A stretch of 64,000 nucleotides of DNA from Encephalitozoon hellem ATCC 50504 (lineage: Eukaryota > Microsporidia > Unikaryonidae). The stretch is taken from the NCBI RefSeq assembly GCF_000277815.2, contig NC_018471.1, positions 1 to 64,000 of the forward strand, read 5' to 3'. The position numbers were made by a program, and so were the translations under genes. The first letter of the stretch is position 1, and the number at the start of each line of letters is the position of its first letter. The notes under the pieces were generated by a model. The model was not told the origin of the DNA, ran no database searches, and saw nothing but the letters and a program-made list of their open reading frames with translations. Positions 36,186-45,778 of this stretch are shown piece after piece.

Positions 36186-38540
36186 ATGAGTTTTCTTATT
36201 TGGGCCAGACTTATATCCTTGATGAAAGTTGGGAGAAGAAGCAGGGTGGCAAGTGTAGCCTTAGGCATGCTTGTCCTCTTGACTGGGGCTGCTACGACCA
36301 TTGGCCTTGTATTCAGACTGCAGGACTATGCAAAATCATCACTACCGAATGGAGGGTTGAAGGAGCTGCGTTTTTGCGAGCCAAAATCACCGGTAGTGCC
36401 TGTTGAGGAGTTGGGATGTATTTCTCTTAGGTTTTGGGATGTAAAGGGGGAAGATTTCAGCATAGAGCAGGCCGCATGTGGAGAGAATAGTGAAAGGTTG
36501 TATCTTGAATTCGTTATAAACACCCTGGGCGGCATTTGTGATCTAGAAAATGAAGCAGGTGTGATTGAGGAAGAGGATATAATGAAGAGAGAAAAGGAAA
36601 GCCTCAGAATTCTAATCTGTGAGATAAGATACAACCTATGTGAAAACTCGAGGCTTGTAGAAGTCAAAAGCACAGGGACATGTATTGATGCTTCCTCGAC
36701 AGCATTAAGAAGATTCCTCGGGTTAGACGTGGAGTTCCCCTCAGGACAGGATTTGGAGGCGGTGGAGACTGGAGAAATGGTCAAGGTCATTGAAGCGTAC
36801 TGGCCCAGGGACCTAAACGGCGTGAAGTGCAAGATTTTTACAAAAGTGCTATCATTGAAGAGCTATGTGGCGAGCATTCTTGCTAGATATTTCATTGAGT
36901 GCAAGATAGAAAGGCAGAAAAGAATGGAAAGAGATTCAGATGTGCTTATGAGCATTGAGATGGGAAGAGCGCTAGGTGATAAGAATGTAAGCCCATTTGT
37001 GATTCTAAGTGGAAAAGGCTGCCTGAGCCCAGGAACATACATGAATGTTATACGAGAGATCCTTTTCTTTACTAAGTATAAAAGTATTATTTCCAATATG
37101 AATGCTGAGGAAAGCGGAAGCTTCCGCGATATTAGTGAACTATGGTTTCTCCTACAGAAATGCAAAGGCAGCTTCAACAGAAAACTTTCTGACAAGTTCA
37201 GAAAACTATTTGAGAAAATATCCAGAGATAGCTCGATGTCTAACAGCGATAGAAGCCATGTGGCCTACAGAACCTTGATGGGCTTTCTTGGGCTGACTGA
37301 AGGCTTCCAAAACGGGACAATGAGGCAAATAAAAGATCAAGACATGCCTGTTTTCGAATACTATCGAAATCTTCTTTCAAGCCTGGTTGATGAGAAAGCC
37401 TACTACCATATTCTAAATACAAGGAAGACCATTAAGGTAAAGGATTATATGGCAAGCTTGCTTCTCCGGGGCTATAAGGACAGAGTTTACAAACTAGCAG
37501 CAAAACTCGAAGTAAAGAAGGTTTCCAAAATGGAGGTGAAAGGGGGATTTCCTCGAATGAAACACTACTTGTGGTTTCTAGTTAGGCTCATTCATGATGC
37601 CGAAGTCGTGGACAGAAAGACTGGCGGAAAGTTTAAAGATGAATTAGGTAGGCTGAGAGAGAACTTTACACTTTGCATTGAATTAGTTGTGCATGGCAGA
37701 AAGATATATGCGTCTGAGCCCTCTACTAAAGCTGTTCTCAAGCTAGTAGGAATAGGCAAGAACACAGATACTTGTACCGCCGGAGCGGAAGATGAACATG
37801 GATACATGTTTGAAGGCGCGAAACGGCATGAGCCATCAAGAAATGGCATTTCTTTTGCAGGGTGTATTTTGGATAGGATGGATGCTTCTCTTGGAGAATA
37901 TGCTGCTGCTGTGGTTTCGCAATATCTCAGAGAATGTAAGGAAAACAGTAGGGCACAGGAGGATGTGGACTTGAAGGTCTTCCGAAGCATGAATGAAGAC
38001 TTTTCGATAAGGTATGAAGATGGAAAGCCTGTTGGCGTGGAATACTTTGAGATGGTAAGAAACATGCTCTGCAGAGTGTTTTGTAGTGAGATTGAGGGGC
38101 TTCTAAGAGGAGCAATGCTTGAAGACAGCTTTCTTTCAAACACACTAAAGTATTATCTGGACTGTAAGATGAGAAATGTCTGCAATCTTTTTTCAAGGGC
38201 CTTCCTTGCTGTGGAACATGGCTTTCACACTGACGAGAAGAAGGTTTCTGCGCACGATGTTACTATGATCAAAAGAATTCTAGGGAAAGACAAATACTTT
38301 ATGCGAAGCACAGATCTTCAGGAAGGCAGCAAGAGGCTGTTTAAATCGATCCTATCGAAGTTTCCAAGAAAATACAAGAAGATTAGATGCTGGATTGGAG
38401 ACAAGGAGTTCGAGCTGGTCTATCTCATTGCCAAAGCAATCACAGAATACCTCAGGATAGACACTGCTGAAAACTGCAAGCTTGTTTCTGAACTTGAAAG
38501 GAGCCCCATATGCAATGCAGCATTTTATGACGAAAAGTAA
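36186..38540 (+). CDS. Repeat-built membrane-anchored protein of unknown function
   Basis: This 784-residue protein has one hydrophobic segment near its N-terminus (about 22-44). The rest is soluble and appears to be four divergent repeats of about 150-170 residues (starting near 136, 330, 488 and 650). Comparable positions are STALRRFLGL (171-180), SHVAYRTLMGFLGL (357-370), PSTKAVLKLVGI (512-523) and DVTMIKRILG (691-700), and later SYVASILARYFIECK (226-240), DYMASLLLRGY (420-430) and EYAAAVVSQYLRECK (571-585). I recognise no known family; it may be specific to this lineage. Confidence 0.7.
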   Translation: MSFLIWARLISLMKVGRRSRVASVALGMLVLLTGAATTIGLVFRLQDYAKSSLPNGGLKELRFCEPKSPVVPVEELGCISLRFWDVKGEDFSIEQAACGENSERLYLEFVINTLGGICDLENEAGVIEEEDIMKREKESLRILICEIRYNLCENSRLVEVKSTGTCIDASSTALRRFLGLDVEFPSGQDLEAVETGEMVKVIEAYWPRDLNGVKCKIFTKVLSLKSYVASILARYFIECKIERQKRMERDSDVLMSIEMGRALGDKNVSPFVILSGKGCLSPGTYMNVIREILFFTKYKSIISNMNAEESGSFRDISELWFLLQKCKGSFNRKLSDKFRKLFEKISRDSSMSNSDRSHVAYRTLMGFLGLTEGFQNGTMRQIKDQDMPVFEYYRNLLSSLVDEKAYYHILNTRKTIKVKDYMASLLLRGYKDRVYKLAAKLEVKKVSKMEVKGGFPRMKHYLWFLVRLIHDAEVVDRKTGGKFKDELGRLRENFTLCIELVVHGRKIYASEPSTKAVLKLVGIGKNTDTCTAGAEDEHGYMFEGAKRHEPSRNGISFAGCILDRMDASLGEYAAAVVSQYLRECKENSRAQEDVDLKVFRSMNEDFSIRYEDGKPVGVEYFEMVRNMLCRVFCSEIEGLLRGAMLEDSFLSNTLKYYLDCKMRNVCNLFSRAFLAVEHGFHTDEKKVSAHDVTMIKRILGKDKYFMRSTDLQEGSKRLFKSILSKFPRKYKKIRCWIGDKEFELVYLIAKAITEYLRIDTAENCKLVSELERSPICNAAFYDEK

Positions 38541-38592
38541 GTGCCTGCGATTGCACACGTCACATATATGAAAACCTCAACCCCAAAGTCTC

Positions 38593-38826
38593 ATGGGAGC
38601 AGAGAAAAAAAAGTTTCAAATACAACTAACAGCCTTTGTTATCACTATGTTTGTGTCGCCCATAGCAGTTCCCGTGCTCGGAAGAATGGCAGGATTTGAC
38701 TCTCCTTTAGTTTCATTTACATCTCTATTCCTAGTTCTGGGATCTATGGGGGCGATATGTAAAGTTGCGATTGATAGAGAAAGAGAAAAGAAGAATAAAA
38801 GGATGAGGAAGATTAAATCCAAGTGA
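38593..38826 (+). CDS. VMA21-like V-ATPase assembly protein
   Basis: This 77-residue protein has two membrane segments (about 11-29 and 39-59) with a short loop and a very basic C-terminus ending KIKSK, which fits a KxKxx ER-retrieval signal. Length, topology and ER signal match VMA21, the chaperone that helps assemble the V-ATPase membrane sector. Sequence similarity outside the hydrophobic parts is too slight to be sure. Confidence 0.5.
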   Translation: MGAEKKKFQIQLTAFVITMFVSPIAVPVLGRMAGFDSPLVSFTSLFLVLGSMGAICKVAIDREREKKNKRMRKIKSK

Positions 38827-38939
38827 AGTTTGTTTCGATGTCTGTGCTCCTGGTGTGTGAGCCCTGCCTGGCCGCTCCCAGGTTCTTGATTTAAGTTTGT
38901 TTATTTCTGTCTTTTTTATATCTGGCGAGAATACCCCAA

Positions 38940-39722
38940 ATGAATGAGGTATCGGTGATAGTTCATCCATTGGTATTACTTTCTGCAGTTGACCATTACA
39001 AAAGAAAAGGAACAAGGCGAGTTGTCGGGATATTGCTTGGAAATGAAGACGGAGAGGTTCATATCACAGAGAGTTTTGCCTGCATATTTGAGGAAGACGA
39101 AAATGAATGGTTTATAGACACCTCATACATAAGAAGCATGTTTGATTTGTTCTACAAGGTTAACCACAAGCTCAAGATAATAGGGTGGTATCACACAGGC
39201 CCGAAGATGTATGAAAATGACCTCGACATAACAAGGTCTTTATCCAAGTTTGTGGAGAATCCCTTTCTTGCCATTATCAATGTCCATCTCGGAGAAAACG
39301 ATCTTCCTGTGCAAACATTCAAGCTGGACGAGCAAGATGAGTTTATACACGTGGGGTGCAGTATAGAGGCCGAAGAAGCCGAGGAAGTCGGTGTTGAGCA
39401 TCTTATAAGAGACATCAGGGAGGAGGCTAGTGGATCGATTGCAGCCAAAATTAATGGAATAAAAGAATCGCTGCTTGTCTACAAAGGGGTTCTTGCAGAA
39501 ATAAGATCCTACCTCGACGACGTGATAAATGGAGGAATTGCCCCGAGCCAGGAGATCATCAACCTCTGCCAAGAGATCATCAATTCTATTCCAAAGCTTG
39601 AAAAGCCTCTGGACGAGAATCTTTCTGATTGCTATGTCTCTGTGCTTGCAAAGACTGTGGTTGCACTTAATGATCTAAGGAGAAACAGGCTTGAGAATGG
39701 AATTGAGACGAGTGCATCGTAA
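38940..39722 (+). CDS. RPN8: 26S proteasome regulatory subunit RPN8
   Basis: This 260-residue protein has an MPN domain (about 5-130). The typical RPN8 stretch IIGWYHTGPKMYENDLDI is at about 80-97 and no JAMM metal ligands are present, as expected for RPN8, which pairs with the active RPN11. The C-terminal helices (about 145-250) join the lid helical bundle. It is shorter than yeast RPN8 (338) through loss of the C-terminal tail. Confidence 0.92.
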   Translation: MNEVSVIVHPLVLLSAVDHYKRKGTRRVVGILLGNEDGEVHITESFACIFEEDENEWFIDTSYIRSMFDLFYKVNHKLKIIGWYHTGPKMYENDLDITRSLSKFVENPFLAIINVHLGENDLPVQTFKLDEQDEFIHVGCSIEAEEAEEVGVEHLIRDIREEASGSIAAKINGIKESLLVYKGVLAEIRSYLDDVINGGIAPSQEIINLCQEIINSIPKLEKPLDENLSDCYVSVLAKTVVALNDLRRNRLENGIETSAS

Positions 39723-39810
39723 ATTTAATAAACATGTCATATTCCTGATATTACAAAACTTTGGAGCGCAGCACCTTGACTTTTTTGTAATTTTTCTTTG
39801 GGGATAGGGT

Positions 39811-40881
39811 ATGGAGATCAGACATATAGTTCTTCTGAACTATGGAGATGCTGGAAGAATCAACCAGCATGTGTTGTGCAATGGCTGCCTTGTATTCAAT
39901 TCTCCCTGGAGTGATTCATCTCCAGAAACCAAGGTGGAGAGGGACGGTGATAAACTAACCATTGAGTCAAAGGAAATAGTTCTTAGGATCATCGGTCGAA
40001 AAATCGTTTACTTAGAGGCCGTCTACTCAATAGACAGTAAAGTTGAATTTATGGAGCTCACCCCTTCCCCATATCCATATGATTTCTTCTTGATGAAGAG
40101 GCACTTTCTCTCGAGGCTGAAGGGAACGCCTTCCTGCTCTATAGACAAAGAAACAGTGCACCTGAGCAAAAGAAGGATAGGATGCTTTATCATACCTGTA
40201 TTCTTGTATTTGTTAAGAAGGACTGTTAAGGATTTTCTTGTCGGACTTCCCCAGCACATAGTTGATTACATAGTGAGTTGCCCAGCTGAGAAGGGGCAGG
40301 CTGTAACCATAAAGACAACTCTGGGCACTTACGTAAGATTCTTTTGTTCTATGCAGGGTGTGTTTTTAAGACTAGGGGTTCCAGTTGTATTTATTGACGA
40401 GGTTTTTCTTATTCCAACCATTGCATATCTGCATGCCTTTTCGCATGTATGCTCTTTCTTAGTAAGCTTGCTAATAGAATCTGTCCATCTGCTGAACAAC
40501 AGTAGCTACAATCCCCTAAAAAGGCGAAGAGACACCATGATCCTTAATACAGATCAAATATTCATGTCTGCATTGATTTTTTCATTTGTCCTGCTAATCA
40601 TGTTCAACATTGTGCACTTCTACATTCTTTGTAGCTTCATGAGACTATGCCTAGCCGGCCTGAGGTTTACTAGGAACTTCATAGACTTTGTATTGATGGA
40701 CTTCTCCAAGTGCCGTACATACGACCTTTCAATTGATTACGATAAGGCCCCCGCAATTAAGCTCAGGTATACCAAGGTTTCTATCTACGATAGAATCAAG
40801 CTCGCAGTGCAGGCAAGCTTCTTGTCTTTGGGATTATTCAAAGATAGCATCCTAGTTAGGTTTTTAGCTGAAATAAAGTAA
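39811..40881 (+). CDS. GPI1: GPI1/PIG-Q subunit of the GPI-GlcNAc transferase
   Basis: This 356-residue protein has several membrane segments (about 125-142, 193-222, 247-275). The C-terminal half carries the most telling Gpi1 stretch, NPLKRRRDTMILNTDQIFMS followed by a long hydrophobic segment, like the family's NxLRxRxDS...DQLxxGT region. GPI1 stabilises the complex that adds GlcNAc to phosphatidylinositol at the ER, the first step of GPI-anchor synthesis. It is reduced relative to the yeast protein (609). Confidence 0.68.
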   Translation: MEIRHIVLLNYGDAGRINQHVLCNGCLVFNSPWSDSSPETKVERDGDKLTIESKEIVLRIIGRKIVYLEAVYSIDSKVEFMELTPSPYPYDFFLMKRHFLSRLKGTPSCSIDKETVHLSKRRIGCFIIPVFLYLLRRTVKDFLVGLPQHIVDYIVSCPAEKGQAVTIKTTLGTYVRFFCSMQGVFLRLGVPVVFIDEVFLIPTIAYLHAFSHVCSFLVSLLIESVHLLNNSSYNPLKRRRDTMILNTDQIFMSALIFSFVLLIMFNIVHFYILCSFMRLCLAGLRFTRNFIDFVLMDFSKCRTYDLSIDYDKAPAIKLRYTKVSIYDRIKLAVQASFLSLGLFKDSILVRFLAEIK

Positions 40882-40924
40882 CATCTTTCTTACGTCTACC
40901 TTGTTCTGAGGTGCCTGTGCAGCA

Positions 40925-42820
40925 TCATGCCTCGCTTCCATCAAATATAGATGCTTTTCTTTGTATTTTTTCCTTGTCTCTTCTGCACCTTAGTGCCTTC
41001 AGAATCTCGTCGTCAGGTATCTTTCCTACCAGCGAGCTATAGAACGACTCGAAATCCCCCTCAGAAATAGATATCAAGATGGCTAGGCTCTGAAGATCAG
41101 TGAGCTTCTGGATAGCTTCGATGCTCCCGAGCTCTTTAGCAAACTCTAGGATCTTGGCGACATACTCGACCATGTTCTTAGATTGCTGTTCATCGAATGT
41201 GATCTGTAATATTCTAGCATGCAATGCTGAACAGAGCAGACAAAGAATCCGGTTCACCAAGATCTTGAAATTCTCTCCTTTTATAGATGCCTCAGTTGCT
41301 TTTCCGATTTCATGTCTTATAACCTCTAGCACCCTTTCACATCCCTCGAGACTTCCAAACGATTCCTGCTTTATCCTAACTCCAATCCTCATGCTACATG
41401 TTTCTATCTGCTCTTCAAATGCATCTCTGAGCTTCCTATTGATTTTGTCTATGAAGGTTTCAAGCCTCCAGAACTTGTTTCCAAAGTACTTTCTTGTCAC
41501 CAAATAGATGAACTGCAGCACCCTCACAACCTCAAACTTATTCTGCGTTGAGTCATAAACAGATCCAACAAACCCGTTTATCTTCCGAGCAAAAAAGTCA
41601 ATAAGCTCATCCTCTTCGATATCGCCGTAAAACCTCCCAGACCTCCCAAAGGCAAAGCTCATGGTGTTGAGGAGTTGTTTGTACACAAATATGTTGTCAG
41701 CATTTGCTCCTGCCTCCTCCCCAAGAATGATGTATCTTGTCTCGCTCTTCTTCTTCAGAACAAGAACCTCATAGATCTGCTCAAAAAAGGCCTTCTCCTT
41801 ATCGACCGCAACTCTGGTGTACTGGGAAATAAGATCCTCAGTGGCATGCGACCCATCAAAGTCAGGATCTATTGTCTCAATAAATGATCCGAGGATCTGA
41901 AGATTCTTGTAGCAGCTCTCAAGCCCCAGAAGAAACATGCATGGGCTCATTCCCTTGAGATAATCTCCCAATGCTGTAGAAATTATATCCCCATACACTT
42001 TCTTATGTATTATCTTGTACACGTCCTTTGTATTTACAAAAATGTCTCCAAGACCTCTGAATTTGTCGTCATATGTATCTCTGATCTTGTTTATCAGATC
42101 CACAAATGTGCTGTGGCTCGTCATGTGGAAGTCAAGATCTATTATGGCTTCGTTTCTGCTCTCCATACTTACAGGTTCTTTAAACAGATCTAGGGAATAT
42201 ATGTATGAATGGACAAGAAAGCTCTCTTTTCCCATTTCAAGTAAGGAATTGTATGCAGACCTCATCATCGTTTTGTTGTTCTGCTTGTTCCCTGTTTCAA
42301 ACACACTAAGCATCTTATCTTCAATTGCCTTGTTATATTCTTGAATTTCCCCATCGTCCTCGACAACCTTCGAGATGTTGTGCAGAAGGAAGCACAAGAA
42401 TCTCCAATCCTCTTCGCTATCACTTGTCATAAGACTATCAAGTACCTTGAAGTTCCCTTTTTCAATCTCCATCAAATACTTCACTGCCTTCTCCATCCTT
42501 TTGAGATGGTTTATCTCTTTATTTCTTTCTAGCACATCCTTCGACGTCCCAAGCGGCTCCAAGACTATCTGGGCTGTCTCTCTGTTCAAATCATCAATCC
42601 TGTCTAGCTTCAGCCCCTCCTGGATCGTACGAATCCTTGTGTTAAGCTTTTCCCTCTTGAAAAACAGACCTTCCCTTATGTTCTCAAGGTCTCCAACAAG
42701 CTCCATCAGGTTCGCATGCGTTTGGAATATGCTGTCTTCCTTAATGTCAACAGCTTCCTCAACAAGGCTTGTAAGATTGAATGACCCAGACCTCAACTGG
42801 CTTACATGGATGTTTTTCAT
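40925..42820 (-). CDS. SEC10: Probable exocyst subunit SEC10
   Basis: This 631-residue, fully helical protein starts with a coiled-coil region (about 30-130) and continues in helical-bundle repeats, the layout of exocyst rods. Stretches such as YNSLLEMGKESFLVHSYIYS and the later YKIIHKKVYGDIIS resemble SEC10. SEC10 would help tether secretory vesicles to the plasma membrane. Other CATCHR-type tethers are possible. The open frame begins at TTG; the ATG at 42818-42820 is used. Confidence 0.55.
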   Translation of the reverse strand: MKNIHVSQLRSGSFNLTSLVEEAVDIKEDSIFQTHANLMELVGDLENIREGLFFKREKLNTRIRTIQEGLKLDRIDDLNRETAQIVLEPLGTSKDVLERNKEINHLKRMEKAVKYLMEIEKGNFKVLDSLMTSDSEEDWRFLCFLLHNISKVVEDDGEIQEYNKAIEDKMLSVFETGNKQNNKTMMRSAYNSLLEMGKESFLVHSYIYSLDLFKEPVSMESRNEAIIDLDFHMTSHSTFVDLINKIRDTYDDKFRGLGDIFVNTKDVYKIIHKKVYGDIISTALGDYLKGMSPCMFLLGLESCYKNLQILGSFIETIDPDFDGSHATEDLISQYTRVAVDKEKAFFEQIYEVLVLKKKSETRYIILGEEAGANADNIFVYKQLLNTMSFAFGRSGRFYGDIEEDELIDFFARKINGFVGSVYDSTQNKFEVVRVLQFIYLVTRKYFGNKFWRLETFIDKINRKLRDAFEEQIETCSMRIGVRIKQESFGSLEGCERVLEVIRHEIGKATEASIKGENFKILVNRILCLLCSALHARILQITFDEQQSKNMVEYVAKILEFAKELGSIEAIQKLTDLQSLAILISISEGDFESFYSSLVGKIPDDEILKALRCRRDKEKIQRKASIFDGSEA

Positions 42821-42912
42821 CTGGGGAGGCAGAGACAATTCACATAATTAAGCCCCTAGCCTTGCTGGGCCCGAAAGAAAAAACATAGCTCAAGATAATT
42901 TAATCCCAATGA

Positions 42913-43671
42913 CTAGAAACCATTCCATTCTTCGACACTTCCTCCAACCATGTTGCTTAAAACTTCTTCCTTTCCAACATTGAGGATGTTGTTTGCCGAG
43001 TCCATGAGCTGCTCCTCAACAAGTTGCTCAAGCTCAACACTGTCTCTAAACAGGAAAAGCTCAACTTCCTTCATGTCTCGAACAAGCTCAGCCCCTGTCT
43101 TCATGTAGTTGATTAGCCTGGACAGGATGAAGAACCCCGCAGCAATTGCAGACGGCGACCTATTGTTCATGGGAATTGCAATGTCTACTCCCACCAAGGA
43201 ATTATCTGCATTAACAAATGCAATTGTAGGAAGGTTGCAGTGCTGTGACTCCAAGATGGCCTGTTTGTCAGCATATGTATCGGAGACAATAAGGAGCCTT
43301 GGATCGTACATCCTCTTTACCTCTGAGTTTGTAAATGATCCGGGAATAAACCTTCCTGTTATTGGAGTCGCACCAACAGCCTCGCAAAACTTGACAACAG
43401 GCTTTCTTCCAAACGTTTTTGTGGAAACAACAGCAATGCTAGAGGGATGCTTTATTCCACAGAAGGCTCTTGCTGCAATGATGAGTTTCTCCCACATTGC
43501 GTTGATATCGATGATGCTAATCTTATCTTGAGACCTTGTACCGTACATGTACCTGGAAAAGTTCTTGTTTGTGGAGGTTCCTCCAAGATGTGCCTGGCTA
43601 AGTATCAGTAGCTTAACAAACTCGTCTGGGATTTTGATGCTATCTGAGATCCTGGTGTTATCTTGCGGCAT
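42913..43671 (-). CDS. RPS0: 40S ribosomal protein S0 (uS2)
   Basis: This 252-residue protein is uS2/RPSA, with LILSQAHLGGTSTNKNFSRYMYG near the N-terminus, AVVSTKTFGRKPVVKF, GRFIPGSFTN and the PRLLIVSDTYADKQAI and LPTIAFVNADNS blocks. It holds 18S rRNA at the back of the small subunit. Two earlier in-frame starts exist (ATG at 43702-43704, TTG further on). The ATG at 43669-43671 follows the AAATTT-CCC signal by 5 bases, like the other ribosomal genes, so it is preferred. Confidence 0.92.
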   Translation of the reverse strand: MPQDNTRISDSIKIPDEFVKLLILSQAHLGGTSTNKNFSRYMYGTRSQDKISIIDINAMWEKLIIAARAFCGIKHPSSIAVVSTKTFGRKPVVKFCEAVGATPITGRFIPGSFTNSEVKRMYDPRLLIVSDTYADKQAILESQHCNLPTIAFVNADNSLVGVDIAIPMNNRSPSAIAAGFFILSRLINYMKTGAELVRDMKEVELFLFRDSVELEQLVEEQLMDSANNILNVGKEEVLSNMVGGSVEEWNGF

Positions 43672-43676
43672 TTGAA

Positions 43677-43691
43677 GGGTACAAATTTTTT
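43677..43691 (-). promoter_or_regulatory. AAATTT-CCC promoter signal of RPS0
   Basis: The minus strand reads AAAAAATTTGTACCC, ending 5 bases before the chosen RPS0 ATG. It falls between two in-frame ATGs and so helps decide the start. Confidence 0.7.
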
Positions 43692-43842
43692 CGGGATTAT
43701 CCATTTGATATGCGGTGAGGTATGAAAATATCAAAGGACGTTATGATGGATGCCTCTTTTGGCACGTCCTTTGGGCTGTGTTTTCTGTAGATTTTAAGTG
43801 GTCTGTCGGGATTGAATTCAACCCTCTTAGGGCGAATTTACA

Positions 43843-43957
43843 GCCCCCGTAGCTCAGTCGGTTAGAGCGTGGTACTTATATGCTGGAAAGCTGTGCAAAA
43901 CTTGGTTTATACTGCTAAGATATGCCAAGGCCGCGGGTTCGAGTCCCGCCGGAGGCA
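43843..43957 (+). tRNA. tRNA-Ile (TAT) with a 41-base intron
   Basis: The exons form a 74-base cloverleaf: acceptor GCCCCCG with CGGAGGC (one C-A mismatch at pair 4-69), D-arm AGCTCAGTCGGTTAGAGC, anticodon stem TGGTA/TGCCA, anticodon TAT at 43877-43879 and T-arm GCGGG TTCGAGT CCCGC. The intron spans 43881-43921, one base 3' of the anticodon, the normal eukaryotic nuclear tRNA intron place. It decodes the ATA codon, used often in this genome. Confidence 0.92.
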
Positions 43958-44007
43958 TTCTTTTGTCACAATCACATATAAACTCTTTTAATCGTCTTGG
44001 CTCCCTT

Positions 44008-44841
44008 TCAAAAGTAGATGTTCACCTTTCTGAATTCTAATAATAGAGCAAGAAAGTCATCGAGATCCATCTTCGAGGCCCTTGCTCCATTAAGATCGGC
44101 TTTCGATAGGACTCTTTCAAACAAGTCTTCGGGGGTAGTGTTCTCAAAAGCCGGGTTGTTTTTTATCTTATTGAGTAGGGACGAGTTCTTGAAGTTTGCT
44201 TTGAGTGTCTTGTTCTTTCTAAGAAAGCATATCTTCAGGAATCTGTCGAACTCCTCAAAATCTATTGGTGGCCTTGGCACTCGAGGCTCGATCCTCACAA
44301 AACTTGACTCAACCTTTGGCGGCGGTACAAAGCTATTTTTTGAGACTTTCAGAACATGGTCTATTTGCGCAAGCATTTGTGCTCCAACAGAGAGCCGGCA
44401 GTATTCAGGACTCCCCGGCCTTGCCACTAGCCTGTTGGAAAACTCTCTCTGAAACATTACATATGCACACTTGAAGTCATACTTCAGAAGCTTGAACACA
44501 AACGGGCTACTAATCTGATACGGCAAGTTGGTTATGCAGAGATCAAAGTGGGGGAAGTCATGCTTTAATGCATCTCCCACAAAAAGTTGAAATTTCTGTG
44601 CCATCCCCGGAACACCGTTCACTCTTTTTGCCAGTTCTGCTGCAAGTCTAGGATCTATTTCATAGCATATTACTTTCTTTGCCTTCTGGAGCAACTTCAT
44701 CGTAAGATTCCCTGTTCCCCCACCTATTTCCAGCACAACGTCCGTTGGCTTTATTCTTGCTCTTTCTATTATCGTGTCAACCACCCCTAAGTTCTTCAGT
44801 ATGTGCTGCCCATGCTGCTTATTAAACTTTGGATTCACCAT
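44008..44841 (-). CDS. DIM1: 18S rRNA dimethyladenosine transferase DIM1
   Basis: This 277-residue protein is a KsgA/DIM1 family methyltransferase. It has the HILKNLGV start, the SAM motif VLEIGGGTGNLT (about 37-48), the acidic loop YEIDPRL (about 61-67), the catalytic NLPYQIS (about 106-112) and PPPKVESSFVRI. It dimethylates two adjacent adenosines near the 3' end of 18S rRNA and acts in pre-rRNA processing. The length is slightly below yeast DIM1 (318). It lies just beyond the intron-bearing tRNA-Ile. Confidence 0.95.
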   Translation of the reverse strand: MVNPKFNKQHGQHILKNLGVVDTIIERARIKPTDVVLEIGGGTGNLTMKLLQKAKKVICYEIDPRLAAELAKRVNGVPGMAQKFQLFVGDALKHDFPHFDLCITNLPYQISSPFVFKLLKYDFKCAYVMFQREFSNRLVARPGSPEYCRLSVGAQMLAQIDHVLKVSKNSFVPPPKVESSFVRIEPRVPRPPIDFEEFDRFLKICFLRKNKTLKANFKNSSLLNKIKNNPAFENTTPEDLFERVLSKADLNGARASKMDLDDFLALLLEFRKVNIYF

Positions 44842-44884
44842 CTGGATACCCCATCATATGCAAAAATTTAACAATACTCAAGAT

Positions 44885-45688
44885 TTAATCGCTAAGGCTC
44901 CCTGAAAAAATCCCAGCTAGAGTCGAGATGTACATGGTCTTTCCATAGCGCTCGATCCATCTTGTATCCTTTGGAACCCTCATACGGACCTCCTTGAGAA
45001 GATCTATTGCAATTCCATTCCAGCCTATAACTCCATTACCAATGACATTCAAGCCCTCAATATTCTCTCTGAAGAGAACTCTCCACTTTATAGCATCATA
45101 CTTCAGAAGCATGTTCCCTTCAGTCACTACATACAAATACTCTCTGTTCGGGACTATCAGCTTCACTGTGTCGAAAACCTTTAGCACCATCTCTGAATCC
45201 TTGTAAACATGGCCATAACAGGTGGTGTAAAAGACAGAATCTCCATGAACCCAGAAGTTCTGTATCGTCGGATTTCTGCCTCCTACTGCATGCATAGCAG
45301 AATCCTTCATATACCTTACATCTTCAAAAGTCGATCTATAAAGACAACCATCAGAACTTAGAAAATGCATCCCTGAGCTGTTGACCACCGCCTTCTTGAT
45401 GCACCCTTCTATCCCTTGGAAGTTGATCACAACTTCTCGACGAATTACATCGAAAACAATGATCTTCGAAGTCCTAAACACAAGATATATGTAATGTCCA
45501 TGGACCCCCATCTTCAGTACGTCCCCATAAAACTTGTATTCCTCTCCCGAGGATAGGGCAATCAATGTGTTTCTGCCTGTCAAGCAAAACACGTTTCCGT
45601 CATATACCACAAACTCCTTACAGTCCACAACTCCCTGTATTAGCTTGAGGGGAATGTCTGGAGCATCTGCAAAGAGCTTACCTTCCAT
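44885..45688 (-). CDS. Unknown beta-rich protein, 267 residues
   Basis: The sequence alternates short beta strands with turns at roughly 40-residue spacing (for example YIYLVFRTSKIIVFD, YLYVVTEGNMLLKYD), the pattern of a beta-propeller such as a degenerate WD40 or PQQ-type fold. No WD dipeptides or catalytic residues stand out. Tandem with DIM1, 43 bases away. Confidence 0.6.
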   Translation of the reverse strand: MEGKLFADAPDIPLKLIQGVVDCKEFVVYDGNVFCLTGRNTLIALSSGEEYKFYGDVLKMGVHGHYIYLVFRTSKIIVFDVIRREVVINFQGIEGCIKKAVVNSSGMHFLSSDGCLYRSTFEDVRYMKDSAMHAVGGRNPTIQNFWVHGDSVFYTTCYGHVYKDSEMVLKVFDTVKLIVPNREYLYVVTEGNMLLKYDAIKWRVLFRENIEGLNVIGNGVIGWNGIAIDLLKEVRMRVPKDTRWIERYGKTMYISTLAGIFSGSLSD

Positions 45689-45778
45689 TCACCTTTACTT
45701 TCAGGGGAGCTCTAAACAATTCCTGAAGGGCCCAGGCAGGAGAACTATACAGCGAGTCTTTAGTCGTATACTTTATTT

